A stretch of 64,000 nt of DNA from Epiperipatus broadwayi (Eukaryota; Onychophora; Udeonychophora; Euonychophora; Peripatidae), in NCBI GenBank assembly GCA_028023455.1, contig JAQFVV010006256.1, forward strand, positions 680,001 to 744,000, given 5' to 3'. Below are positions 12,231 through 30,283 of the stretch, in pieces. A program made the translations under genes and the position numbers. The number at the start of each line of letters is the position of its first letter. The first letter of the stretch is position 1. A model generated the notes under the pieces. That model was not told the DNA's origin, made no database searches, and saw only the letters and a program-made list of their open reading frames with translations.

Positions 12231-12479
12231 TAGAGTTGCCCATATAGTCTTTTTTAATTGCAGAATAGCTTTTTCTTCTAATTAGACTCTAGATGGAATA
12301 GTGGAATTCATATGTGATTTATGTACCACCCTCTCATATAGTCTTCAAACTGAGTTGAGACAAAACCTATTCCAATGTCTAATATCAATATCAAAGAAGT
12401 TTCATGGTAGGGAAATATCCTCAATGTCTATGTTTTTAGACTAATACTAAAAGATTGTGTTCCAAAAATTGATTAGTGA

Positions 12480-13500
12480 AATTGATATGCATGTGCTATC
12501 ATGGGCTTTCACTATGTGTCATGGTATATATTGTTGTGGTGATATATATATATATATATGTTGTCGTGGTGATATATATATATATATCTACTTGATATGC
12601 CAAGTATCTTTTAATGCAATTCTTGATATGAATTAGTGCATTCATTTTAATCATACCCAGATGATCTTGATGTATTAGTTCCAAATTCTATTGTGATATC
12701 AATACTTTGTTCTCTATTATTATATAATCTTAATTAATTGAAAGGTGTTCATATTCTGCTAAAGGTTTTTATAAACATTATGAAGATATTAGTGTGACCA
12801 ATCTTTATTATTTTCAATTCCTTCCAATAGCAGCAAATAGTCTGCATTGGTTTTTAGGTAGCCTATTACTAAATCACTATTAATCTATCATAATTGTTTA
12901 TAAATATTATACGTATTCCATCTTATTTAAACATCTAGATAAAGTTTCTATTTTTTCTGTGGTGCTAAAGGGTATCTTTTGGTATTTGCATATTATAGTT
13001 TAATCACTTTACATAAATCTATTTCTACAGGTGTTGAATTTAATTTTCCCTATTTATTTCTGAATAAAGATGGAAGCTTATTCCCATTTCTTGGACATCA
13101 TTAATTTTTTCTATCATGTAGATCTCTATATTTAAGTCTGAACCATTTCTGACCTATTATTGAATTTAATCTATTCTGGATTATGCATAATGGTAAAATT
13201 TTGTGAAGTTTCTTTGCTTTGATAGAGACTTTAATCACTCCCACTACATAGTTATTTGAGTGATTTCCAAACCTTGGGTGTCATTAATGACTCTCCTATC
13301 TTACCATTAATTTTCAAGTGGACAGATTTGTTAAAAACTCTAACAGTTAACATTGTTTATCTAAGCCTTGCTGTACCTGATTTTTATATACATTGTTGCT
13401 ATTTGGCTTTTTCTTGACAAGAGAATTAAGAAACTTTCACCCTCTTTCAATCCATGCAAACATTTTGGTTAAGTACTCTAATGCACCACATTTTCCACAT
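12480..13500 (-). pseudogene. Ty3/gypsy relic: gag knuckle, protease and integrase remnants
   Basis: Reading the minus strand from the right: CGKCGALEYLTKM (about 13455-13500) is a zinc knuckle with its His and last Cys lost. LPLCIIQNRLNSIIGQKWF (about 13135-13200) matches the protease end (LP-L-V-G---LLGR-WL). LIHQDHLGMIKMNAL (12640-12684) matches the integrase zinc-finger start (LH--H-G---M--L). Only about 450 bp separate protease from integrase, so RT and RNase H are essentially deleted. The order gag-protease-integrase and the motif styles fit the K02A2.6-like Ty3/gypsy group. A TA-rich duplicated segment (12518-12596) lies at its left end. Confidence 0.5.
12518..12596. repeat. (TA)n blocks in a duplicated ~38-bp unit
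   Basis: TTGT(T/C)GTGGTGATATATATA occurs twice in tandem, each copy followed by a TA run. This is a compound microsatellite. Confidence 0.85.
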
Positions 13501-15400
13501 TGCTCTTACTTTCATTTACAATTTCAAGTTAAATGACACAAAACTATGCAACACTAACAAATTTTATTTCATAACTGCCTTTTCCCACTAACTGGGATTT
13601 TCATGGCTTTGATCTTATCCATTTTTTGTGGGTTTTAAACTCTTTGGCTTAGCTGGGCACTATATTAAGAGGTGTTCCATGTTTGATGGTTTCACAACAT
13701 GATAATCCACTTATAGCCAGTAGTTATTTTAACTAGTCATTCACTATTCATCATAATAATTGCTCTAATAAAACTATCTCCAAAAAGTTCCCATAGACAC
13801 AAGATTTTTCTAAATACAATCAAATTCTCTTAGTTTTTCCACACCCTTATCTGTTTGAAAAATTGTTGATGTTTGGAGAGCTGTGGATTAAAATATTTAG
13901 GTAATTTGTTCCCACTTATCTGTCTTGTGAAACAGAATAAAATGGCTTTCTTCATCAGTAGTATTGTTTATGAGGAAAATATTTTCAATCCATTTAGTAT
14001 GCAACGGCAAATCTATGGAATTTTCCATATGAGTTATGCTCATTTGTGGTATAGATGCCTTTTTTTTTCCGACAATTTTTTTGCAAGAATTGAGGTTTTT
14101 GTTTTACTGTATCCTGCTAATTAGGCAGTTTCTGTTATTAATTGAAGGTTTAATTCACATATATACTCTACTTTGTATCACCCTGTTGATGACAAATCTC
14201 TTTCCCCATGCTATTAAATTATTATTTTCACTACCTCTCATGGGCCATTTCAGCCTTGGATTGCATCAATCTGTTATATACAAGCATAAGTTCATCAGGT
14301 TCTCAAATGGTGGCTTAACTTAAATCTTCTGGTGGAAGGTCAGGAATTAAACAAAAATCAAATTAATATAACAATAATATAACTAGTACTGTGTGAGTGG
14401 GGGAAACATGTAGAAACTAAATCAAGTGAACAACAACTTTAATGGAACATAGATATAGCACAATGTGTAAGGGTAGCTTACAATCTAACCCTTGTTGCTC
14501 TGACCACCAAATCCAGTTCATTTTTAATGTATCTTTAATTAATAGATGATTAAGCATATGTTTTCACTTATAAAGTAACTAAACCCACATCTATATATGT
14601 AAATGCAGCAAATGTGTATTTTTAACTATATTGAGGAAGTATCAAAATAAATTAATTTTACTTAATCTACTAGAAAGATGAAAACCCCAATTAAAAAAAA
14701 AAAATTGTACTAATATATACGAATGTAAACAGTGAATGTAATATCAGTGTATTGTACGTCATTTTAAAAGACTTGACCTAAGTAAGCATGGTAATGACTT
14801 AATATCAAACCAGTCACTAGGTAACCAAATACGAAAGATGATAACATAGTTCTACTATGTAATTTTATTTTGCTTATGATTAATGTGATACATGCAACAA
14901 TAGAGTTCACATAGCAATAGAAATAGGAAATAAAATATTAGTATACTGGACAACGGAAGTCAAGGGCAATATAAAAACAAAGTTATTTCATTTCCTTCAT
15001 TTTTCTACTATTTTAAAATAAGGCATAAGCTGTGTAATACAATGTTGGAAAATCAAATGTTCAAATCTTAAAAAAAAAAAAGAACAACTTATTCAAACTC
15101 TTCAAATTATTTGCTGGATTGTTGTAAAGCAAACTGCAAAAAAACTGTGATTGATATTTAAACAAAAACAATTCTAACAAATTTAAGCATTTGGATAAAG
15201 GAATAGAGCTGATTTAAATAGACATTTAAAATAAAAAGAACCACTGCTATTCTTCAAATGCGAATAAAAGAACGAATTAGAACATCATCAGAGTTTTTAT
15301 ATATATTAACGATAAAATAATTCTGTTCTTATAAAAAACATTTAACAACAAACCTTGAATTAAAAAAAAATTTTGTTTATGTGCTGAAAAAAATGATGTT
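13500..15400. other. Intron sequence, possible gag remnants then AT-rich
   Basis: 13500-14330 probably continues the gypsy relic into its gag region on the minus strand, but I cannot assign motifs there. 14330-15400 is AT-rich with no recognised feature. Confidence 0.35.
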
Positions 15401-15406
15401 CTCCAG

Positions 15407-15573
15407 ATAATTCAAGTGTTGTAGGGTTAAATGTTGTCAGCCCTGACCAGAGGAAGTGTGATGGTTTAGTACTCAAGTGTGTAATGCCTGCCGAGACATC
15501 AAATACCCTGTCTAAAATGTCCAGGTGGATACGGAAAGAAGAACAACAAAAGATGAAGATAACATCATTCTAA
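15407..15573 (+). other. Candidate plus-strand terminal exon, unrecognised
   Basis: After an acceptor-like TTCTCCAG, a plus-strand frame of 54 codons runs to TAA at 15571. It includes VVSPDQRKCDGLVLKCVMPA and MSRWIRKEEQQKMKITSF. The stretch from about 15410 to 15690 is richer in G and C than its surroundings, and AATAAAG follows near 15884. It would be antisense to ELMOD3 within its intron. I do not recognise the protein and see no upstream partner exon. A transposon fragment or chance frame are the alternatives. Confidence 0.3.
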
Positions 15574-16680
15574 ATATGTCATTGAGGAATCTCCGTGAGG
15601 AATGCATAATCTACCATAGCAGCCTGACTGGAACAACGACGGACTGTATCTATCAGAGACATTAGTTGCCTAATTCACAAACATCACGCCAGTTATCATG
15701 AAAAAATATTAAGGTGTTGTGTGATTTTTTTTTTTATTATGTGTTCATTGGTAATCTACTTTTTTTTTTTCTTTTACTTCCGTATTTGGAAACAGATTTC
15801 TGTAACTTGGAAGAGTCTATTGTAGTTAAAGTCGAGAAAACGCAGGGAAGAAGGTTGTTAGGTTAAACTGTTTTTCTTTTTAAATAAAGTTTAGCTAACC
15901 TTCCCTCCGTAGAGACATGACATTGAGTATGATTACTATCAGAATCCTTACTACAATATAGAATATAGGTAAGATTTTATTTATTCCTATTCCATATTAA
16001 AGAACATACACTTGCTACAGGACAGAGTTTATGTTTTTTTTTTTTTTTTGTTGACTCACCATTGCTCATATTTGCTTATTCAGTATGAATGCTTAACATT
16101 CTTGCATGAACGGACTTTTCTATTAAACTTGTACATAGTTAAGAGGGGTGGAGTTTCTTCCAAAGAGAGAAAACCACTATAGTTGGAATTAAAGCAAGCA
16201 ACTACTGAATAGGTCTTCATACATTTTTATTAAATAGTTAGCTAGCTTCATAATCAATGTAACATTAAATTAACGATTTTTTTTTGTTACTTTTACTTAC
16301 TGTGTACATATATAATTAATGTCTATTCATGAATGCCTATCATGGCAGGGTTAGTGTATTGAGTATATTTAATCGTTAATATGATGGGGATACACATTTG
16401 ACACATACACACATGTATATAATTTTTTTTTCTTTGTTAAAGACTTTTTCAATTTTTTTTATCTTGTTTGTAAATAAACATTGTTAATTTGATTCTCACT
16501 AAATGGTCTCTAGTTTATCAACGTTATGTCTTCACCCATTCATCAATTGATCACCATACATATGTGCACACCATACACATCTTGTACATTATAATACAAT
16601 AAGATTAAATGGGTCTTCTACTTGGTTTAAAACCCAAATAAACATACTGTAATTCCCATCTAATGTAAATTCATTGCTGA
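15574..16680. other. Intron sequence; one imperfect hairpin at 15843-15908
   Basis: No gene was recognised. An imperfect inverted repeat with arms around AAGGTTGTTAGGTTAAACT and AGTTTAGCTAACCTTCCC could fold into a hairpin at 15843-15908. The rest is AT-rich with T-runs. Confidence 0.45.
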
Positions 16681-16990
16681 AGAGAGCCGACTGCAACAAT
16701 CTCCCTGGGTTCGAATTCTAAAGCATGTGTGAAATCTGAAAGAGGGGTGAGGTATGAATGAACTAGCCTAAATTGTGTCTGAATTTAATGTGTAAACCAA
16801 GAACTATCCCATTGGAAGTAGGCATGATCAGTGATTAGTCACTTCATAGCATCAGTCTTGGCATCCTACCCGAAGACCCTAGGGTCGCCTGTAGTTAGAT
16901 GTGTCCCCTCTTTTGGTGGAAAACCCGGACCATCACAAATGATTTGGAGATAGATATACTCAGCTACACAGAGGCTAAATTTTCCATACA
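16680..16990 (+). repeat. Possible SINE-like segment with B-box-like sequence
   Basis: GGGTTCGAATTC near 16708 fits a polymerase III B box. The roughly 300-bp block around it is notably less AT-rich than the neighbourhood. I see no certain A box and no second copy in the window, so the tRNA-derived SINE reading is tentative. Confidence 0.25.
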
Positions 16991-17153
16991 GCAGGGCCAC
17001 TCAGTGCAAGCCAAAGTAATCAATGAATGCAAGAATATTTGTGCATAAAATTCCTATCTAATGCCCACTCATCCAATATCCCTGGACTAATTTCTAGTTT
17101 GTGGCTTGCATCCATTAATTACTCTGGCTTGCACTGAGTGGCACTACTGTATG
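16985..17153. repeat. Inverted repeat (foldback element or MITE-like)
   Basis: The left arm CATACAGCAGGGCCACTCAG and following ~30 bases is the reverse complement of the right arm ending GTGGCACTACTGTATG, with few mismatches. Total span is about 169 bp and arms are about 45 bp. No target duplication was identified. It may extend the GC-richer block at 16680-16990. Confidence 0.6.
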
Positions 17154-17278
17154 AAGTGTTCAGATTCTGTGTAAACAGCTTGTGTAAGCATAGAGTATGA
17201 AGATCATGTGATATTTAATGTTTTAATACTCAACTACATAAGTCATGTTCAAAATCTTGAACTAACATCCTGACTACT

Positions 17279-17380
17279 AAACAATTCAAAACAAAGCAAA
17301 ACTCTCTATATAGTCCATTTATTGCTCTTGTTAGCATAAGATGGCACTACTATATAGTTTTGCTTTGTTTTGAATTGTTT
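17279..17380. repeat. Perfect 25-bp inverted repeat
   Basis: AAACAATTCAAAACAAAGCA plus AAACT at 17279-17303 is the exact reverse complement of 17356-17380. An additional short TATATAG match lies inside. Only 126 bp separate it from the larger inverted repeat at 16985-17153. Confidence 0.8.
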
Positions 17381-17399
17381 AATAACAATTATGTGCTAG

Positions 17400-20300
17400 T
17401 ATGAGATAGTGATCATGTGATCCTGACTACTACAGATTATAATTTAATTAAATCTAGTTATCATTAGAATAAACCTTAAGACATATATAAAAATAAAATA
17501 AAAGCAAGATGACTTTATGGCTATCTCGTCCTGCTTTCTAAATGTACAGAGACTGGAGTTTCTGAGACTTTGGATTTTATATCCCCTTGGCCCTATTGTT
17601 TTTCTACAATTAAAGGTTGCATGGTATGGGTTTACTCCCACAATCATATGATGCATTTACACTTTTTTAATACTATATATGGTTCAATTTACAAATATTT
17701 ATGATTTCTTTTTCCTTAGTCATTATAATTTACATTTTTCTTTACATTAATAAAATAAAACTTTCCAAATATGCATAACTATTTACATATAAATTTAATG
17801 TACGCAATATATACACACACAGACACATAAATATCATATATATACATATTAATATATGCACTTCATCCAGGTGTCTACAGGTAGTGAGTACACATATATG
17901 CACAAATATACATCTATCTTATATATCATACTATGTACATATGGATATTACAATAATATACAGAAATTTTAAAATATATCAAAATATGGGTATTAAAGAC
18001 AGAAATTTCCCCATCAATATAAAATATAATAAACTATGGAACAAGACATTTTTATAAAATTTAACATGTTTCTTTCCTGAAATATATATTAGTATTAGAA
18101 ATCAAGTGAATAATAAAAATTTATTTAATTGCTGCTATTATACAAATTTAAAGTAAAATAATGTTAATATTAATATAAATACTTCATTTTCCACAAAATA
18201 GGTATATCCAATTAGTGATATATTATAGATATGAAATATATTTTATCTTATATTATTATTCAAGAAAATAATATTTTTTATATTATACATAAATTAATGA
18301 TAAATTTATAGTGTACAGTTATGTCAAGTTAATAATCATGCATTTATTAACCTATTCTTAAATTACCAATTATATTTGCACTTTTAAAGTATTTTTTTTT
18401 GTTATCTATCTAAGAGTACATTTTTTCAGTCTTGTAAATTAACATTGCATTGCATTATTAATAAATTGAATAATTATTTAACATATATTCCAAATTTATA
18501 TAGATAATATTCCTATTTTATTTTTTACTAAAATCAACAGCATAATACAAAAACACAAAACAAAATATAATAATTTTTTTATATATATAATGTTACCTTA
18601 ATATACATATAAAATATTATTTATTTAGTCCATGGATTTTTTTTTTTGACAGCTTAACTAAAAACTATTAATAAATCTCATAAAAGAATCTGTAGAAATT
18701 GTAACCAAGAGAGAGATTCACTAGTGATTTTATTAAATACTTCAATTTTGCCACTATAACTATAGATTCATAGATTGTATCTAAATACATTGATATAAAT
18801 CAGTAGCCGTTAAATTCTATTTGTGAAACTGATGAGTGGAATAATCATGGATTGTCGAGTCTGTTGAAGAGACTTCAATTGCTTCTAGAAAGATTAAGTC
18901 TAGCTGGTTTTATTGTTGAATTTGGAAGAATAAATTTGCTGAAAAGCTCATATGATTTCTGTTTTTTACTATAATTCTTCAATTGTAGACTTTTAATTTA
19001 ACATCCAAAAAGTTTAATGTGGAACTTTTCTTTAATTAAAACAGAGGCATGGAATTCATCATGAGAATATATACTAGTGTCAAAGAATATGTCCATAAAG
19101 TTCTTGCATCATAACTCAAAGTAATACCAACCTGCTTTACAAGGTAAATGTAAAAATTAATTTTGACTTTAGTTTAAATAAATATGAAAAATAATTTTAG
19201 GCTATAACCCAAACCTACTCCTAAATAGCATATAAAATCATGGAAATGATTTTCTTTTCTGTATGCTGTCAATATTATTAAGGGTCAAGTTAAATTCACA
19301 CCAGGTATAAACAAAGTCTCATTTTAATACAGCCAATAAATAATCAACACACGATGGAGTCATTTCTACTCTTTTTTGACTCCTTTGTGAGTAATAATAA
19401 TAAGATAAATATATAATATTAATAAATAATGCATTTTAAAATTATATGAAATATAATGGAAACAATTTCTTTTTTATGTGCTGCCAATATTATTCCATTC
19501 TTGATATTGATAAGCATTATGGAAGATAAAATTGTTTCCATTATTTTATACATAATTTGAATTTTATGCTATTATTAAATTAATACTCGTTTTATTTAAA
19601 TTATTTTCACACATAATTTTATCAATTTTATTTTTAATTTGCTTAATATTTGCATTAATATTTAATTAATAAATCACAATATAATTTAAAATATCCTTAT
19701 ATAACAGTAGTAATTATATATATAATATAAAAAATACATAAGGTTTTTTTTTTTGGCAAATATCCCCCCCTTATCAATGTGATGGAATTACTTTAAAGTT
19801 TCAATTTATATTGTATACTTATCAACATTTAACTTTTTTATATAAAAAATTAAGTAGAACCAATTATAACAATAACACAATATGTAAACAACAAAAAAAA
19901 CATGTATAAATAAATTAAATATAATTTTCTATTAACTGATGATTTATATATATTCATAATTATATTTGTTTTAGTTAATATAATTCACTTCATATATTTT
20001 CCTTCTATTAGGTTCTTTAATATAATTTAAAGGTTTTATATTTTTTAAACAATTTATTTTATTTCTGTATTTTAAATAAGGAATATGTAATGCAGATTTA
20101 TCATCTCTTCTATTAATTGCATTATTATGTTTTTGCTCTTTCATTTAATTATTTCCCCGTTTGCCATAGTAAATTATATTGCAATTTCCATAATTAATTT
20201 TATTCACAATTCCTTTTTTATCATCTGTTATTTTATAGTTACCTATTAATTTATCTAGATTTTTAATATTTGGCTATCCTATGTTTGTTTTTATTTATAT

Positions 20301-20470
20301 AATTTTTTTATTATTAATGTACTATAAATATTAATGCAAATATTACATAAATTAAAAATATATAGATATATAAAAATAAAACAAGTGACTAAGACAATAA
20401 TAAAAGATATTGCAACATCCCATTTTAGTGGGTGTGTGAACTTTCCTATAAAAAATATATATTTAAATGA
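17400..20470. other. Very AT-rich intron, no gene seen
   Basis: No coding signature or known element was recognised. It contains a MITE-like inverted repeat at 19427-19574 and scattered TA and poly(T) runs. Confidence 0.5.
19427..19574. repeat. MITE-like inverted repeat with a nearby partial copy
   Basis: The left arm (TAATGCATTTTAAAATTATA, ending ATAATGGAAACAATTT) and right arm (AAATTGTTTCCATTAT, ending near TTTTATGCTATTATT) are imperfect reverse complements about 45 bp long. A partial relative lies at about 19226-19285 (ATGGAAATGATTTTCTTTTC followed by TGCTGTCAATATTATT). Confidence 0.5.
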
Positions 20471-20471
20471 A

Positions 20472-20625
20472 ATGTTATAGCTCTATAAATCATGTAGACA
20501 TCTTGTGTTAATTCGGAAATAAAGCTTATTTTTTTATTATTGTTATATCTCTATAAATTATAAATTTTTACTTTCTTTTTTGTTAATTTTATCTTGTATT
20601 TTTTTCAATCTTGATATATGGCTTG
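20472..20625 (+). repeat. Two degenerate copies of a unit also found at 27578
   Basis: GTTATAGCTCTATAAATC followed by GAAATAAAGCTTATT, then GTTATATCTCTATAAATTAT followed by TTGTTAATTTTATCTTG, repeat a unit seen again at 27578-27690. The retroelement and ATT string therefore lies between copies of one unit. Confidence 0.5.
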
Positions 20626-20639
20626 TTTCTTTTTTTTAA

Positions 20640-21999
<1,360 letters not shown>

Positions 22000-22034
<35 letters not shown>
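22000..22034 (+). repeat. (ATT)n, short array between copies A and B
   Basis: About 35 bp of ATT units join the TTGAA tail of copy A to the truncated start of copy B. Confidence 0.95.

Positions 22035-25755
<3,721 letters not shown>

Positions 25756-25794
<39 letters not shown>
25756..25794 (+). repeat. (ATT)n, short array between copies C and D
   Basis: About 39 bp of ATT units follow the TTAAA tail of copy C. The last unit merges into the YADD codons of copy D. Confidence 0.95.
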
Positions 25795-25795
<1 letters not shown>

Positions 25796-26735
25796 GCTGA
25801 TGATTGTAAGTTATTTAAAAGAATTATTACTTATAGTGATCATGTTGAGGTTCAAAAGGATATAGATAGTTTTATTATATGGTGTAGGTATAGCAACATG
25901 GAGATTAACATTAATAAAACATGCATTGTTTCCTATACTAATAAAACTGAAAAATCTGTTTATCAATATAAAATTGAGAATGGTGTTATTAAATATAAAG
26001 AGACTGTATCTGATTTAGGAATTATATTTTGTAGCAATTTTACTTTTAATGCACATATTAAATGTATTATTAATAAAGCATACAGAAAGATGGGCTGTAT
26101 TTTGAGATATGGGAAGATTTATCTATTTCCATAAAATATATTACTTTTTCTCTTGTTGTTAATTTTAGAATATAATTCTTGATATGGAATTATCTGATTA
26201 ATATTCAGTTAAAATATATAATATTGAAAAGATTTAATAAATAATAAGGGTGATGTCAAACTGTCAAAACAGTATTGAAAGAAGGAATGTTGAAGGATAT
26301 GATATTACTAAAAATTGATTGATAAAATTGATGTCAGTAACTGTATATCAAAAATAGAATTGAAAGTACCTTGTCGCTTATTAAGAGAAATGCAAACTTT
26401 CAAGATTAGTATATGTAAAAATACTTTCTTTGGTAAATCAGTTATTAATAGATTGCAAATGGTATATAATCTAACTTTTAATAATATTGATATTTTTTGC
26501 GATCAATTTGTGATGAATGTTAAAAAACAACTAAATGTATAGTTATGAACATATATGTATATATAATTTTATGTATTTAGCTTGTATTTGATTATAATTG
26601 TGTTTTTTTTAAATTTTAATTATTATCATTGTTATTATTATTATTTTTTTTTTTATTGTGTATTTCTGTTAAAGTGTAAATGTTGAAATGCACATAATAA
26701 ATGGATATTGAATTGAATTGAATTGAATTGAATTG
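25793..26735 (+). mobile_element. Non-LTR retrotransposon copy D, truncated exactly at YADD
   Basis: The copy starts with TATGCTGATGAT, the YADD codons, directly out of the microsatellite. It reads INKTCIVSYTNKT and DLGIIFCSNFTFNAHI as in copy A. After 26134 the frame breaks, and a C-terminal piece follows at 26315-26542 (RLQMVYNLTFNNIDIF). It ends AATAAATGGATATTGAATTG with several TTGAA units. It is the same lineage as copy A, with an internal deletion. Confidence 0.75.
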
Positions 26736-26739
26736 AATA

Positions 26740-27690
<951 letters not shown>

Positions 27691-28490
27691 TTTACTTAAA
27701 ACTAAATAACTTTTAATAACAGTTTTGTTTTATTGCTAAGTAATATATAAAAATATCTATTGAATTTCTTTCATTCTATAACTCTTTAAGCAAAATAAAG
27801 AAATTTGAATAACATGCTTTTCTTTCCTCTTTTTATATTGTCTGGTTTAATATGAAAATACTAAATAGGAAAGCAGACTATATTACTTTGATTCAAAAAT
27901 GAGATAATAAGTTAATATCAGAGTCAGAGATAATAAAAACTAATTAGATTTATTTAATTTGACCTACACTCTGTTATATTTATATTTGATTGTAATAAAC
28001 ACAGACACATATAAATATTATTAAATATTTTATTTTATTAATATATATATAACATATATTTACAATATCTACAATTGATATATTTTCACCTATTAGGCTA
28101 GATATAGCATCTAATTGCTGTGTAACTACCAGAGGAAGGGATTCAAGTACTTTTCTAGGTTTACCTAACACTTTCAGTGGTACCATGGCAGCTTGCTTCA
28201 TGTCAGGTTTAATATTTTGCAGTTGCCAATTCTACTTTAAACTGGTCTCTCATTGTTAATATTGTGGATGTATGCTGCCATTCAGCTCTGATAGTTATTT
28301 TTTGTTTTCTAACTTTATTTCCAAATGGACTGCCTATTCATAGCTGTATCCCTTTTCATAATGAGAGCAATTATCATCAATAGGCCTGTTTCTGTTTAGA
28401 TATATCTTCTCTTCATTGGTCTGTAACAATAAATGCTCAATCCGATCAAGATAAGAAGATATCTGGACAAGTCCATTAGTTGAGCTATTA
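27691..28490. other. AT-rich intron, no feature recognised
   Basis: I see nothing assignable here. A short minus frame at 27980-28201 looks like chance. Confidence 0.45.
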
Positions 28491-28491
28491 C

Positions 28492-29266
28492 ATTATTTCT
28501 TCATGATCAAATTAGTTCTCGAGAATATAGTCATTTGGTGTACATCTTTGTTGCTTCCTTGTTTCATCAGGTTTGGTGATTTCATCAGGAGATATAGTGT
28601 TTTTATCAATAAGTCCGGTGTCTTCATTTGTAGATCTGGTACCTTCATCCACAGGTTTAGTGTTTTTAGACTCTTCACTGTTGATTGGTGCTCCATAGTC
28701 CAATTTTAGCTGGTTTCATTGCCTGTGGGATTGATGTCCATCTGTTGTTTGAACAACTACTGTCTGCGATCTTTTATATTTGATCATAATTTCTGTAACA
28801 TATTTGATAGTTCCACTTTACATGCAACATAGAACTTGGGTGGCTATCTTCATTTTAATACTTTTATTTTCATGATCATGCTGACTCTGCTTAAGAATTG
28901 ACAGATTTATCCTAGGTTTCAAACACAGTTTATTATCTATCACATCTGAGTATATTTTATTTTACTTGTGTGCTCGTTCACTCTCACCATGCCTAAATGA
29001 TAAACAATCACAGTCTCATAAATTGCTACACTTACCAGAAGAGACAATAAGAAACAAATGAATTGTTTTATTAGACACAGTAACTTTAATACTTGCTTGA
29101 CTTAAGGTGATATTTGATTGCTTTGATAATCAATAATCACTCTACTGCTAAGATGAAGGCAATTATTATTTTTTCTATTAATAATAGCCCACATTTCTTG
29201 ACACAATGAACACTGCAGATCTGGTATCTAGTTCCAATGTTATTGGCGTATCATTAATACAGGCAT
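28492..29266 (-). pseudogene. Ty3/gypsy relic: protease start fused to pol C-terminus
   Basis: On the minus strand PITLELDTRSAVFIVSRN (about 29195-29260) is the active-site region of a retroviral-type protease, with the catalytic DTG read as DTR. About 400 bp further on come pieces like an integrase C-terminal region (SQHDHENKSIKMK, then TDGHQSHRQ, then NQLK, about 28690-28900). A 63-codon frame follows (28512-28703) ending DETRKQQRCTPNDYILEN, as in K02A2.6-like pol tails. RT, RNase H and integrase core are missing, so the relic is internally deleted. It lies in the ELMOD3 intron in the same orientation as the gene. Confidence 0.5.
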
Positions 29267-29516
29267 TGATTTTACATCATTCTTCCGGCTTTTTGGAATG
29301 GACTCTTCCATTCTTTTTTGTGCTACTTTAAAAAAAAAAAAACAAAACAAGCAGCTTCTATGTGACTCACACACGAAATCTACATACTGAATACCCATGT
29401 AGACATTCAGGGTGTGTAAATTTTGTTTTGTCATATCTATAATATAGTTTTTCATTTGTTTTTATTGATTTATTCAGACAGATTTTACTAATATCGGCAG
29501 AGTATTTATTTCATAC

Positions 29517-29560
29517 TCTGCTTTTATCTATTTTTTATTATTATAGTTGATAAAAGCAGA
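29517..29560. repeat. Short hairpin (TCTGCTTTTATC / GATAAAAGCAGA)
   Basis: A perfect 12-bp inverted repeat encloses a 20-base AT-rich loop. It is too short to assign to an element family. Confidence 0.7.
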
Positions 29561-30025
29561 CAAAACTGGCTATAAAGAAGTGAGATGAGTGCTGTGGCAC
29601 ATGCCAGTGATAAATGACATTTTTCCATATCAAAATAATATGGAATAAAAAACAAATTTATATCAGCCAATTTATTTCCTGAAATCTATATTTAGTAACA
29701 ACCTTTATATTAATTACTATTATTCTACAATCAGCAGGTTGGAAATAGATGGGCAACTCTGATTTAAAAATTCTCCACTAGCAGGATGCTCTTTACGAGA
29801 GTGAAAAATTTTATATTAATCAACTAGTTGTGACTAATATACATATATATATAAATTGTCCAAGATATGACCCATATATACATATATAAATTATCTAAAA
29901 TATAATTTTTTATTTTTTTAATATTATGATTGCAGGTATAACTATATACACATAATCAATAAAAACTATAATCATTAAAATATTTATTTCTTATTGGATG
30001 AACTACATTTATAATTACTTAAAAA

Positions 30026-30283
30026 ATCTAAACAGGCACTAACCTGCATTCAATGCACTTTAAAATTCACAATAATCAAACATATTTTGCCGATAGAGGG
30101 ATCTTCCAAACCACAACACAAGATAGCGACTTTTATAACTTTTATAAAGATAAGAAAGACGCTCTTATCTTTATAAAAGTCACTATCTTGTATCATGGTT
30201 TGGAAGATCCCTCTATCGGCAAAATATGCTTGATTATTGCAAATTTTAAAGTGCATTGAATACAGGTTAGTGCCTATTCAGAC
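30026..30283. mobile_element. Foldback DNA element (near-perfect palindrome, ~250 bp)
   Basis: The left arm begins near AGGCACTAACCTGCATTCAA and the right arm ends with the reverse complement TTGAATACAGGTTAGTGCCT. The arms pair over about 110 bp each with few mismatches and a small AT loop near 30150. Because of the symmetry, nearly the same 68-codon frame reads on both strands. That frame lacks any known motif and is not a gene. No confident target duplication was seen. Confidence 0.85.

Noticed and set aside
18820-18880. CTGATGAG sequence as a hammerhead ribozyme
   Set aside because: The required GAAA and helix arrangement are absent.
30050-30259. Two nearly identical 68-codon proteins on opposite strands
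   Set aside because: The DNA is a palindrome, so the same frame appears twice. No motif or start context supports translation.
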